Source: Phoronis australis
Taxonomy: Eukaryota; Phoronida; Phoronidae
DNA length: 64,000 bases
NCBI GenBank assembly: GCA_002633005.1
Contig: NMRA01000032.1
Location: 1,143,692 to 1,207,691 of the forward strand
Direction of reading: 5' to 3'
The translations under genes and the position numbers were made by a program. This document shows positions 30,101 through 36,979 of the stretch, one piece after another. The stretch's first letter is position 1, and each line of letters opens with the position of its first letter. The notes under the pieces were generated by a model, which worked only from the letters and a program-made list of their open reading frames with translations, had not been told where the DNA came from and did not search any database.

Positions 30101-32642
30101 ATTTTCATGAAATTTGGTAAATAGCTTTTTTTAAAGAAACCATGACTTTTTCTGGTTTTCAGACAGATTCAATGTTTTTTGCGCCATCTAGTGACCATTT
30201 TCTAGTCTGTTTTTGACATCTGCCCTCTGTCAACCAAGCATCTCTTTGGATGATTTTGAAAATTGGCTTATATATTCTTAGTGTGAAGAGGACGGTTGAC
30301 GATGATTTTCAGACTTCAATTACTCTGGCGCCTCCTAGTGGGAATTTTGTTTTTTTTGCACCCTCAGCTGTCTCTCCTAAGCTCTCTACAGGATCTTTAT
30401 TAAATTTAGCAAATGTATTTATATGAAGTTGATAACAGAAGACGACAGCTTTCAGACGGATCCGACGAACGCTCTGCCCTCTAGTGGCAGTTTTATATTT
30501 TCCGTTTTCCTCTGTTTCTCCAAAGTTGATTGATGGATTTTTATGACATGTGGTGTATAACTTTCTGTTAAAAAACGGTGCCATTTTCTCGTTTTTCGAT
30601 GGATTCGAAGTGTTTTGCACCATCTCGTGTCCATTTTATGGTATATAGAAACACCCTTAGAAGCACACCATTTGCAATGCATTCGTGGGCACATTTCAAC
30701 GGTCCACATTGCTCTTGTTCTTCATATTAATGGTTATGGTTTTGCAAGCTTGTATCTGCATGGGTATGGGTATGGATTGATCTCACCGCGTAGCATGATG
30801 CTTTTCTTGTTTTGAGGCATTTCAGAATATCTGGCATGCTTTCAAATTTTTTAGATCATGTCTAAGAGGTTGGATCTGTGATTGTTATTCTTGAAAATAT
30901 ACTTGCCTGCATGCGTATCCCAGAAGTTCCTGTGATTTCGTTTTAGTTCACATGTACTTATATTTTAAGTATTTTCATAATTTACCATTGTAAAAATGCA
31001 CGTCACTGTTGAGTAATAGCTTATCTCTTTTTCCATCATTTCTATGAGGAAGTCTTATTTTTGCTTGACAAATTTCATTCATTTGCTGATATTCCGAGCA
31101 TTTTCCTAATTGACCATTTTAAAAATGTGTGTTAGTTTTGAGTAATAGCTTATCACTATTTTTTCATCATTTCTATGAGGAAGTTGTTATTTTTTCTTGA
31201 CAATTGTCATTCATTAGCTTATATTCTGGGCATTTTCCTTCATTAACCATTTTTAAAATGTGTGTTAGTTTTGAATAATAGCTTGTCAAAAATTTTCCAT
31301 TTTTTCTATGAGGAAGTCACTATTTTTTTGACAATTTTCATTCATTTACCTATATTCCGAGCATTTTTCTCAGTGATGGGCTATTTTAAAATGCATGTTA
31401 GTTTTGAGTAATAGCTGTTATTATTTTTTCATTTCTATGAGGAAGTCTTTATTTTTCATCAAGAGTCAATTACGTACATTAACTGCAGTTATAGGGGTTA
31501 TTTTAGGTGCTTGTACATGGCATCTGCTTATGTTGTCAATTAACCAAGTTTGCCTGGGAATGCAGCTTTATGTTGGCTTTATATCCTGCAAATCTTGTTG
31601 TAATACATGTGAAGGCTTGAAATATGTACAACCTGGCAGTGGGAAAAACAATTACAATCTTCACTTTGACAACAATGTATAGTTCAGTGCCTACGGAATA
31701 ACCTGAATTCCATTTCGTAAGGTATTTTCAATACATCTCAAGTCATTTCGTGGTTGCGCTGGCCATTGTTTCTTGGTTATTTTATTGTAAAGATATACTG
31801 ACTATAGGTTCTAGGGTTGTAATTTAATTGATTTTTTCAATCGCTTGTAGTTATTTCCATGCACCATGGTGGTGAACTTGATGGAAAATTGATATTATTA
31901 AGAACAAACGTGTTCCCTAATGACTATATACAATCCTACAATTGGACAATTAAGTTTTACTGTGTTGACCCATGTACTTACAGAAGTCATACACTAACTA
32001 CGGTAAATATTCTCCAGATTGCGACAGTGAAAAATTCATTAGTTTGCTCTGTGTGGGAGTTTGTACAAAATTTTAGAAATAGGCAATGTTGGTCGTCCTA
32101 AATTCAAGAATTACTATCGATGACAAAACGGTCATCCACCTCCATGTTACACACAATGGGGAAGCATGAAAACATTGAGTCAGTAGCTTTTTCTACGATT
32201 GTATGAGCTGTGAAGTCTATTTTCAGACCCTGTTGATAGAATATGCTGCGTCCAATATTTGAAAAATATGATGAACGCCAAAATCGTTAATGTCCCAATC
32301 TTCATAATTAAAAAAATTCAATATCAACTTCCATTTCTGTGTTCCAAATTTTATGTCCCAAGCAGTAGAATTTTCACTGTAGCTTGTTTTTAATATTGTA
32401 AGTATTGTATTGTTTAGTCAGTGCTGATCAAGTATTACATTTCCAGTTCCGTCGCACGCCTTGAGCGACCTCTGTTGTGGCGTGTACTCCGTGCTGCCGT
32501 GCCATTACAAGTACTCCTGCTGTTATTGGTTGGTATCGCCTGCCTGCTGCCTGTGTGTGAAGAGGGCTGTGGTACGCAGAACACCTTACAGAACTCATTA
32601 GCACCTGGACTCAGGTACACCGATGGACCCCCTCCAGTTTAG
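1..32642 (+). CDS. SYNE1: Nesprin (KASH-domain spectrin-repeat giant), 3' part of gene
   Basis: Outer-nuclear-membrane protein that links the cytoskeleton to SUN proteins in the perinuclear space (LINC complex). The gene starts before the window. I read about 32 coding exons, roughly 8.0 kb or 2,670 residues, each with AG acceptor and GT donor and with matching phases: 1-149, 833-1659, 2040-2138, 2607-2750, 3003-3643, 4235-4397, 4867-5193, 6265-6591, 6976-7137, 7672-7842, 8206-8532, 8986-9618, 10414-10740, 11161-11304, 11627-11803, 12246-12560, 13991-14157, 14964-15126, 15601-15788, 16103-16253, 16726-17046, 17702-17896, 19934-20044, 21005-21346, 22037-22165, 22796-22910, 23557-23762, 25137-25472, 26066-26281, 26932-27033, 27286-27414 (possible cassette) and 32418-32642. 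Spectrin-type helices with conserved Trp fill most of it. The C-terminus is a clear KASH domain. The SYNE1 versus SYNE2 choice is inference: invertebrates usually have one such gene. Confidence 0.93.
833..1659 (+). CDS. SYNE1: nesprin exon, 827 nt, linker plus spectrin helices
   Basis: The largest exon in the window. It opens with a Ser/Thr-rich, probably disordered stretch (QDSESTTSESTEW) and continues into amphipathic helices with a typical spectrin helix-A Trp (VTSWLDNVEAV). Acceptor CATTAG, donor GTGGGT; phase 1 in, phase 0 out. Confidence 0.88.
2040..2138 (+). CDS. SYNE1: nesprin exon, 99 nt
   Basis: Helical segment TDVQSLQSKLVDAQQLL. Acceptor ATTCCAG, donor GTTGGT, phase 0 on both sides. 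Confidence 0.8.
2607..2750 (+). CDS. SYNE1: nesprin exon, 144 nt
   Basis: Helical segment ending CLWQELAAE, the helix-C pattern with a conserved Trp. Acceptor ATGTAG, donor GTTAGT, phase 0/0. Confidence 0.82.
3003..3643 (+). CDS. SYNE1: nesprin exon, 641 nt, about two spectrin repeats
   Basis: Long helical exon (MVEEYAEFLETAEQKLK ... AVQQWQQFDDQFCKCQ) with the repeat Trp pattern. It ends in phase 2 inside a Ser codon that is completed at 4235. Confidence 0.87.
4235..4397 (+). CDS. SYNE1: nesprin exon, 163 nt
   Basis: Reads LENVVDLWERFDLD and LLVNWLSMAQSRVDD: the end of helix C, then a new helix A with its Trp. Phase 2 in, phase 0 out; acceptor TTAACAG, donor GTAGGT. Confidence 0.87.
4867..5193 (+). 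CDS. SYNE1: nesprin exon, one spectrin-repeat length (109 codons)
   Basis: 327 nt, phase 0/0. Contains IDDQWARLMCLI (helix C) and ELLMWVESVEKVLDE (next helix A), ending LMLQKYK. The exon boundary falls after helix A, as in the other 327-nt exons. Confidence 0.9.
5240..5660. repeat. dispersed repeat family A, copy 1 (intron)
   Basis: Shares a series of diverged words and their order with 13330-13830 and 19240-19720, for example GGCAGATT, ATCTCAGAAATGGCTGTT and the TGATACGGTAGTTTTG/TGATACCATTGG region. No protein. Family unknown. Confidence 0.5.
6265..6591 (+). CDS. SYNE1: nesprin exon, one spectrin-repeat length (109 codons)
   Basis: 327 nt, phase 0/0. Contains LGELNKRWKHLSNNI and VLVAWFDDQEKRVRK, ending LKECK. 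Acceptor GCTTTTCAG, donor GTATGT. Confidence 0.9.
6976..7137 (+). CDS. SYNE1: nesprin exon, 162 nt
   Basis: Helices B and C (SLDGLLKKKEDEIENV ... QLNQQWAALDHQ). With the following 171-nt exon it makes 333 nt, one repeat split by an extra intron. Confidence 0.88.
7672..7842 (+). CDS. SYNE1: nesprin exon, 171 nt
   Basis: Reads VRQLVNNLGDILRNWQSY and ends VFKLR. Acceptor AATTGTAG, donor GTGAGT, phase 0/0. Confidence 0.86.
8206..8532 (+). CDS. SYNE1: nesprin exon, one spectrin-repeat length (109 codons)
   Basis: 327 nt, phase 0/0. Contains VADLQTRWSNNSTL and FASASSWIEVRERRC, ending LKESL. Confidence 0.9.
8986..9618 (+). CDS. SYNE1: nesprin exon, 633 nt, about two spectrin repeats
   Basis: 211 codons, phase 0/0, close to two repeat lengths. 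Contains LKEVNRRWQQLFSETA and CESWMLFLAQIEQSL. It looks like two repeat exons without the intron between them. Confidence 0.9.
10414..10740 (+). CDS. SYNE1: nesprin exon, one spectrin-repeat length (109 codons)
   Basis: 327 nt, phase 0/0. Contains LTLLDQQWQSVMKRAN and EKLCNWLNKTEEGL, ending SLLGQLK. Acceptor GGTGCAG, donor GTAGGT. Confidence 0.9.
11161..11304 (+). CDS. SYNE1: nesprin exon, 144 nt
   Basis: Helices B/C of one repeat (TFHKDVARHEPKYQKL ... SIQQQWFQ). Acceptor TCATTGCAG, donor GTAAAC. Together with the next exon (177 nt) it forms one repeat of 321 nt. Confidence 0.88.
11627..11803 (+). CDS. SYNE1: nesprin exon, 177 nt
   Basis: Reads VIGKVDGRREHLDSIM and IEDILSWLKDVRTSL; donor GTAAGT after a Thr codon. 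Phase 0/0. Confidence 0.87.
12246..12560 (+). CDS. SYNE1: nesprin exon, 315 nt, one repeat
   Basis: 105 codons, phase 0/0. Contains ITLINKQWEELHSQVE and KEISDWLTQMEARV, ending LLQKLEK, the same boundary position as the 327-nt exons. Confidence 0.9.
13330..13830. repeat. dispersed repeat family A, copy 2 (intron)
   Basis: Contains GAGGGGCTATAAAA (about 13471) and TGCTAAATCTTACTAAAAACG (near 13670), both with close matches in the copy at 19240-19720. Confidence 0.55.
13991..14157 (+). CDS. SYNE1: nesprin exon, 167 nt
   Basis: Reads DYKQEMKAIEVAKQEL ... MMKLEDKWQRLQNLC. Phase 0 in, phase 2 out (Arg codon split with 14964). Confidence 0.88.
14964..15126 (+). CDS. SYNE1: nesprin exon, 163 nt
   Basis: Reads LKKLQETLNAVHQLEV and SLRMWLARIEHDLG. 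Phase 2 in, phase 0 out; donor GTAGGT. Confidence 0.88.
15601..15788 (+). CDS. SYNE1: nesprin exon, 188 nt
   Basis: Reads SLQKEIEKRSSGVASVL ... IKSLDKRWKNICAMSM; acceptor TTTTCCAG, donor GTGATC. Phase 0 in, phase 2 out. Confidence 0.88.
16103..16253 (+). CDS. SYNE1: nesprin exon, 151 nt
   Basis: Reads IEETWRLWQKLLDDH and NLCDWLKDMEKQVQG; acceptor CGGTGTAG, donor GTGAGC. Phase 2 in, phase 0 out. Confidence 0.88.
16726..17046 (+). CDS. SYNE1: nesprin exon, 321 nt, one repeat
   Basis: 107 codons, phase 0/0. Contains VQDVNNLWDKVSTYA and AQLVWFTELDLQLTNVE. Acceptor CTTCTCCAG, donor GTAATC. Confidence 0.9.
17320..17570. repeat. dispersed repeat family B, copy 1 (intron)
   Basis: Contains TTGGTCGTCCCAAATTCAAG followed by AATTAC and a GATGACAAA-like segment. 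The same order is seen at 32000-32345. Confidence 0.5.
17702..17896 (+). CDS. SYNE1: nesprin exon, 195 nt
   Basis: Reads TLEKEVAEHKRKVQFVQ ... RVRIDAL; last helices before the linker. Followed by a 2 kb intron holding a dispersed repeat. Phase 0/0. Confidence 0.87.
19240..19720. repeat. dispersed repeat family A, copy 3 (intron)
   Basis: GAGGGGCTATAAAA (about 19372) and TGCTAAATCTTGCCAAAAAG (near 19560) in the same order and spacing as copy 2. Confidence 0.55.
19934..20044 (+). CDS. SYNE1: nesprin acidic linker exon
   Basis: 37 codons rich in Asp, Glu and Ser (SLSYSDDDVTLSLSFDES, then DDNELDGDG). Predicted disordered, between the main spectrin rod and the last repeats. Acceptor CTTTCCAG, donor GTAGGT, phase 0/0, so it could be skipped without a frameshift. 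Confidence 0.82.
21005..21346 (+). CDS. SYNE1: nesprin Ser/Gly/Arg-rich linker exon
   Basis: 114 codons. The first half is low-complexity (GAPASARRSKPTSGSASG), then NDSLDWDMYDIERNL and a return to helix (AYLSQIKDQLAG). The position before the last repeats corresponds to the linker/adaptive region described for vertebrate nesprins; that correspondence is inference. Confidence 0.85.
22037..22165 (+). CDS. SYNE1: nesprin exon, 129 nt
   Basis: Reads VEKYLAELDLTVEESSQI ... MASGY. Acceptor CTTCAG, donor GTAAGT, phase 0/0. Confidence 0.83.
22796..22910 (+). CDS. SYNE1: nesprin exon, 115 nt
   Basis: Reads ARLLVGCKENLKKLESIQ ... GIDTQVK, with a split Gly codon (phase 1) continued at 23557. Confidence 0.85.
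23557..23762 (+). CDS. SYNE1: nesprin exon, 206 nt
   Basis: Reads VVHRWEVLNARASAKD, then DLNNIMVWLNEAEAI, ending IRKHK. Phase 1 in, phase 0 out. A 593-bp fold-back element sits in the following intron. Confidence 0.88.
23828..24420. mobile_element. 593-bp fold-back element built from ACGAGCGTAATT words
   Basis: Terminal inverted repeats: GGGCCGTTGGGGGAAAGGTG on the left, and on the right the reverse complement of GGGCCGTTGAGGGGAAAGTG. Both halves carry many copies of ACGAGCGTAATT and its reverse complement, often paired as AATTACGAGCGTAATT. The central 200 bases differ and hold a 26-codon ATG frame. Family not assigned; non-autonomous. Confidence 0.75.
24076..24156 (+). other. 26-codon ATG frame inside the fold-back element
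   Basis: ATG GCG GAT start, product MADQIAAAMSAIVQERAAQE followed by QPRMLG and TAA. An ATG just inside a transposon with an Ala/Gln helical start looks like the 5' end of a lost transposase gene. No domain can be recognised, so this is inference. Confidence 0.3.
25137..25472 (+). CDS. SYNE1: nesprin exon, penultimate spectrin repeat
   Basis: 112 codons. EFLLQLEHRKAIVLSINL, MNTRWDTVCSRTTKWQ and HDLLLWLESVETRIKG follow the pattern of the last spectrin repeats of vertebrate SYNE1. Phase 0/0. Confidence 0.92.
26066..26281 (+). CDS. SYNE1: nesprin exon, end of last spectrin repeat
   Basis: 72 codons: TIKGELEKSQPRVFSLKE and EAKEKIHVISNRLKSL. The second segment resembles the AEEKVHVIEKKLK stretch just before the KASH linker in human SYNE1 (recalled family knowledge). 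Donor GTAGGG, phase 0. Confidence 0.9.
26932..27033 (+). CDS. SYNE1: nesprin Ser/Thr/Pro/Arg linker exon before KASH
   Basis: 34 codons, STPRTSTPRSSRSGGRS, a disordered basic linker between the last spectrin repeat and the membrane anchor. Acceptor GCGTTACAG, donor GTAAGT, phase 0/0. Confidence 0.8.
27286..27414 (+). CDS. SYNE1: possible nesprin cassette exon
   Basis: An open 43-codon segment (SPHVDSMKCDDQPRSK ... WEFNGRFDQTSEYQVFT) flanked by TTTATCAG and a consensus GTAAGT donor, phase 0/0. I do not recognise the peptide. As a symmetric exon it could be alternatively included; it may also be a false exon. Confidence 0.5.
29020..30640. repeat. satellite-like tandem array, ~430-bp units made of ~145-bp subunits
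   Basis: CTGTATCTCC-type landmarks recur at 29066, 29524, 29953 and 30368 (spacing 458, 429, 415). A word close to GCNCCNTCTAGTGGCNATTTT recurs about eleven times (29177, 29318, 29488, 29606, 29750, 29910, 30058, 30181, 30330, 30475, 30616), about 145 bases apart. This is a trimeric higher-order repeat in the last nesprin intron. No protein. Confidence 0.75.
30960..31460. repeat. ~131-bp tandem repeat, about four copies
   Basis: The landmark TTTCTATGAGGAAGT recurs with its core at 31041, 31172, 31305 and 31434 (spacing 131, 133, 129), each preceded by GTTTTGAGTAATAGCTT. Directly follows the 430-bp array in the same intron. Confidence 0.75.
32000..32345. repeat. dispersed repeat family B, copy 2 (last nesprin intron)
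   Basis: TTGGTCGTCCTAAATTCAAG, then AATTAC and TCGATGACAAAACGGTCATC, then a CCAAAATCGTTA and AAAATTCAATATCAACTTCC region, paralleling 17320-17570. Confidence 0.5.
32418..32642 (+). CDS. SYNE1: nesprin terminal exon: KASH domain
   Basis: Encodes the basic juxtamembrane segment (PLLWRVLRAAVPLQ), one transmembrane helix (VLLLLLVGIACLLPV) and a lumenal tail of about 28 residues ending RYTDGPPPV before TAG. The end fits the SUN-binding pocket rule (PPP-x at the C-terminus). A Cys lies 23 residues before the last residue, the position used for the intermolecular disulfide with SUN in vertebrate KASH1/2. The start is uncertain: AG at 32416-32417 gives phase 0, matching upstream exons, while the stronger-looking TTCCAG at 32441-32446 would need phase 2. 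Confidence 0.95.
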   Translation, partial: SVLIKYYISSSVARLERPLLWRVLRAAVPLQVLLLLLVGIACLLPVCEEGCGTQNTLQNSLAPGLRYTDGPPPV

Positions 32643-33012
32643 GTTGTAGCACATGGAACATCTTCCAGAACTCTTTACCACCTGAACTTCAGTACACTGA
32701 TGGACCCCTGCCAGTTTAGATTGTAGTATGTGGAACACCGTCCAGAACTCATTAGCACCTGGACCCAGGTATGCCGATGGACCCTGGCCTGTGTAGATAG
32801 AGGTTCTGATGCAACGAATACCTTCCAGAACTTTCTAGTACCTGGAATTATGTTTGCCGATACACTTACACCTGTATAGATGGCGCCATGGGTCCAAGAA
32901 CATCATTCAAAATTCGTTAGCACGTGGTCTCAGTTACGCCCATGGAGTCCCACATGTGTGTATTTCATTAGTACCTGGACTCAGGTGTCCCAAAAGAGTC
33001 CCACTTGTCAGG
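32643..33012 (+). repeat. decayed tandem copies of the KASH-tail coding sequence
   Basis: Five degenerate copies of the last 63 coding bases (functional copy 32580-32642) follow the stop codon: 32657-32719 (NIFQNSLPPELQYTDGPLPV, stop), 32734-32796 (NTVQNSLAPGPRYADGPWPV, stop), 32817-32879 (NTFQNFLVPGIMFADTLTPV, stop), 32899-32961 (NIIQNSLARGLSYAHGVPHV, stop lost) and a partial copy 32962-33012 (ISLVPGLRCPKRVPLVR). Spacings are 77, 77, 83 and 82 bases, so most copies are out of frame with the real exon. They are downstream of a stop and probably untranslated. Confidence 0.85.
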
Positions 33013-34060
33013 ATAATTTGTGGGTATACTGGATGAATTGACTGGGGAACCAGAGGGACTTAGTTTGCTGGATGAACCTTTGTTTTAGTAATTAGGCATT
33101 ATATTGTCTGAAGTCATGTCAGGGATGATACTTCCTTTACAAGGGATGAAGCTATCTCTCTTGTAAGCTCATTTCTATTAAATGTCAGATACAAGATGCA
33201 GAAACTTGGAAGTAAATTTGTGAGGATTTTGTCTAAGATTTAAACCAAAATCGTAAAACTGTTGATGATTAAAAACTCTCTAAATATGTGACATTAATTG
33301 AGACCAGCACAGGCAGTTTATAGCGCTTCAAGAAGTGCTAACGTAAGTTAATTATGTGATCAGTAAAGATAAATTTTAATTCTTCAAGGTTTAGAAATCT
33401 TTCAATGAATAGATATGAAATTCCATGGTAACTTTTGAACTGTGTTTAATTTATGATGTGCCATTTATGGGTAAATACACGTTCGTGATAATGATTTGAT
33501 TCGTACAAAGTACTTGGTTACTTTCCATATTCTGTACATGGCATTTTGGCCAAAGGTATAGTTTTATAATTACCCTTGTACATATCACAAATGGCCTGGT
33601 TTGATTTAATGTGATAAGAACTGTAGTTATTTTAGTAGACCTGTGTGAATCTCAGTAATATTTTTGTCAGCAGTGTTCATGTAATCTCGAAGATTTTACA
33701 TTTTCTTGGATTTTTTGTTAAATAGTGTGTATTGAATTTCGTCATGTTGTCTGAGGTTGTAATATTTATTCTCATGTACATACAGCATTGGAACTTCTGT
33801 AAGATTTGTGATAATTATTGTGTGCCATTAAGTTCTATACATTGTATTTAACAATTATCTCAACTATTTTACTGTTTAGAGCTTTGCATTTAATTTACAC
33901 ACAATTATTCATTTTCAAAATTCCATTTTTTGTATATTAGTAAATATTTTGTGTAGGTTGCATACAATTTGAATGTAGTGTTTGTTTTTGTGTACCCATT
34001 GCTCATTTGTGAATATTGCATTGACGCTATTTTTTAATAAACACCATTACATTAAATTGC
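32643..34060 (+). other. nesprin 3' UTR with polyA signal
   Basis: The first AATAAA after the stop codon is at 34036-34041. The first 370 bases hold decayed copies of the KASH tail (separate entry); the rest is AT-rich without long reading frames. The transcript end is inferred from the polyA signal only. Confidence 0.5.
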
Positions 34061-35580
34061 AAGTTTGTTCATGTCCAGATTTGTACCATATGTGCACATT
34101 CCCTGTGTATGTAACTACTGGTATGTCTAGAATTAGGCGTATGCGCCCCTGTAAAACAAAGGTAAAGATATCTAAAATATGTGAGTGAAATTTTACTTTT
34201 CCTTAGAAAATGGTAGATGTTGACTTTTTGACTTATGTTTCAATTTAAAACTGCATTCGAATTCGTTTTTTTTTATTCTCATCAAATTGGCTTCACTATA
34301 TTCCTTGCTGTCATCATGACAGGATTCGTGGGGCTAACCTAGGTCAAGGTCATATGCAATGCATAGGTGTCCTGCACTATTTGGCAATTTCAGCCTTGGC
34401 CACCTGTTTTGTTGAGTCGCTGATGGTTGTTGATGTTCTTGTTGGCAATGGAAATGGAAACCTTTATCTGTAAGGAATATTATGTGACTGATTTTATGAG
34501 ACTAAAAGGCCCAATTTGATTTTTGTTTTTAGCCATCTATTAACATGTAGCTTTAACATTAACTGCTGAACAGAAAGTATGAGGACGTCAAAACACATTG
34601 GATTAACAGTGACTCTTGAAGACATGCACAGGCCCGTCCATAAACTCCTACTTGACCTTAAGCTGGCTGTGCTGCTTTCTTAGTTCTATAAAATACTGTG
34701 TTCTCATGGTCCATAAAAGCATTTTTGTTAACTTGAATACAAGCTTAGGGTATCTGCACCGTTTTGTGCGACCTTTTAACTGGTCGTTATTCGGTGATTC
34801 TTTGTGAAAATTGACCTGAAGTTTTCACAAAAAGATGGTTTTGCAAACATAACTAACGAAAATCTCGCCGATGGGACAGTTCACAGTTTTGTCTTGAGGG
34901 GTAACACCCCAGAAGCATAACTGAACTGAGCTCTTTATCTCAAATGACTGCCTCATGCTATCGTTTCCCGTACACGGCAGCGGAGCCGGGCTCTCTGACT
35001 AGTGTAAACTGCCTTCGCAGTAAATGTAGAACACACGGTGACACTTGGGCAGGGAGTGAGACTTCTTGTGGTCAGGTGATGCAATTAATAATTACTCTTC
35101 ATTGGCAAAACAATTGCAATCGTCTCGCCACTTTTCTCACCATGCACGCATGCTGTGAGGATTTGCGCTCGCGAACACATCCGAAGTCAAAACGGGGCAG
35201 ATATTTTCGCTCGTAATCCATCGGACATTTGCAGTTTTCAAATGAACGCTACCAACTTGTCAAGTTATGTTCTTTCATTTCTTTGCCAAAGAGCTGTGTA
35301 TAATTTGCAATATCACACTGGGACCCACGCAGGGGTCGTAAATTGACTAAATAGCGCTCTTCATGATCTAAAAAGTCTGTTTAAATGATTCAATTTCTTT
35401 AGAAAATTGTTCTTTATGGACGAACAAATAACTGCATTTTTTCAAACTCTTATGTCGCAAAATAACATTTTAAAGCTAAGCATTATCTAAACAGATGCAC
35501 TTGCTTTGCTTACCCTTAAATGTCGTGGCTAAGACATCTTCCCGCGCTTTGGCGGGCGGTGGCAATGTTAATGCCTAATT
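34061..35580. other. intergenic stretch, no gene recognised
   Basis: AT-rich spacer between the nesprin 3' end and the repeat cluster. Only short reading frames with no recognisable motif. Confidence 0.5.
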
Positions 35581-35596
35581 GCCAGATATAATGGGG

Positions 35597-35690
35597 TTTC
35601 TCTCTCTCTCTGCCCCCTCCCGCCCTCCTTCCCTACCTTGGTCCTCCCTGTCTCCCCTCTCTCACTCTCGCCTCTCACCCCTCCCCTACA
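35597..35690. repeat. polypyrimidine CT/CCT tract
   Basis: Starts with TCTCTCTCTCTC and continues as CCCTCCC/CTCTC-rich simple sequence. Confidence 0.7.
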
Positions 35691-35787
35691 CTCGTTCAAA
35701 GTGCTACGAAAGGTCAGTATGGGTGGCACTGTGTCAGAGGGTATCCCTCCCCTCTAGCTTCTTTTACACTATCACGTGAGTATATCA

Positions 35788-36800
35788 GTGGCGGATCTAA
35801 AATATCACAAGGGGGGGTCAACATTTTGTCCGGCTGTAAGCATTTGCGCAAACCACGATTGCAGATGCGCATAGCACCGAATGGGGGGAGGTCGGGAGGG
35901 GGGGGCAAACCCCCCTCCCGCCCAGGAAATTTTTCTGTTTTTTCCTCTAAAAATCAAGCATTTTCCTTGATTTCTGAAGTATTATCTAAGAAAAAAAGGC
36001 AAAAAAAAAACACGGAGAACGTGTCAAACAGGAAAAACTGCAAGTACCACAGACCCAAACTCACAACCTGGCGCGCGTGCTTTACCACTACGGCACTACA
36101 CCACCACGATTTCATTCAAAAATTGAAAATAAGATACCTACTTGTTTATGGTCCACAGCGTTTACGCGCGACACCTATTTCTTTTTGTAATGCTTATTAC
36201 ACTTTTTATACTTTGTGCAATCAGTTCGTAACAAATTTGTTGTATTTAAAATAGTCTTCAGTTGCCCAAAAGACCAAATCCTTTTTTTGTGTTGGCAATA
36301 ATGACGCGATTGCTTTGCCTTTGGATATTGTCTTAAGTTAAGGTTTGACAAAGAGATAATTATGAGTTTCTGATTGATTCACTGAGGCTTCGATTAAAAT
36401 TCACATCTTACCAGGAGCTTCTGTTTTTTTCATCGTCACTCAGATTCCACTTTCTTTAAAAAAATGAAGTAATTTTCTTCATTGCACAGTGAAGCAGACG
36501 ACGGAAACGCAGTCATAGTGCGCAGCGCCACTGCCGATCGCCTGGGATATCGCGGGAGAGCCTATACTTAGCCATAGTTTCGTTACGATTGAGCCGTGTT
36601 CCGAATTTGACACTTGAAATTGGACCTGTGAAATTGGACCTGAGCCCCCCCCCCCCCACATACTAAAACTGCACACATTAAAACCTTGTTTCCGCCGTAA
36701 AATGTTAATTACCGGGGTTAATTAATAAACTCAAAATTTCCCTACGCTCTTGCTGTTTTATTTTTTTTCCGGTGGGCCCCCCCTAAATCCGCCTTTATAA
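35788..36800. mobile_element. hAT-like non-autonomous DNA transposon (probable)
   Basis: The left end CAGTGGCGGATCTA, then a GGGGGGG tract, matches the reverse complement of the right end (GGCGGATTTA then GGGGGGG, at 36777-36798). CAGTGGCGGATC ends with G-runs are common in hAT-type elements of marine animals. The interior carries G/C homopolymers and a tRNA-like fragment. No transposase. The right end is eroded and no clear target duplication is visible. Confidence 0.5.
36040..36112 (-). ncRNA. tRNA-derived SINE-like fragment
   Basis: On the minus strand, TAGTGCCGTAGTGG resembles an RNA polymerase III A box and, 17 bases on, GGTTGTGAGTTTGGGTC a degenerate B box. Stem pairing is poor, so this is a pseudo-tRNA or SINE head, not a working tRNA. 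Confidence 0.35.
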
Positions 36801-36913
36801 TATAGTGCGTAATTGATCACTCGGGGTCATTTAATTGATTGGAACAAAAATGTCCCATTTGTATTAATTTACGGAAATAAATTGACACCTGATTATATCC
36901 AAATGGGAAGGGT

Positions 36914-36920
36914 TATAAAA
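36914..36920 (+). promoter_or_regulatory. TATA box of the CTHRC1-like gene
   Basis: TATAAAA, 60 bases before the ATG at 36980. A transcription start near 36945 would leave a 5' leader of about 35 bases. Confidence 0.6.
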
Positions 36921-36979
36921 GGGCTTAAAATTTCATTTATCGCAGGTCCTCATTTCTGACTGCTGCAGAAGCGTACGAA

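Noticed and set aside
35826-36254. 142-codon frame on the plus strand
   Set aside because: It crosses G-runs, an A-run and a tRNA-like fragment inside the hAT-like element; no protein pattern.
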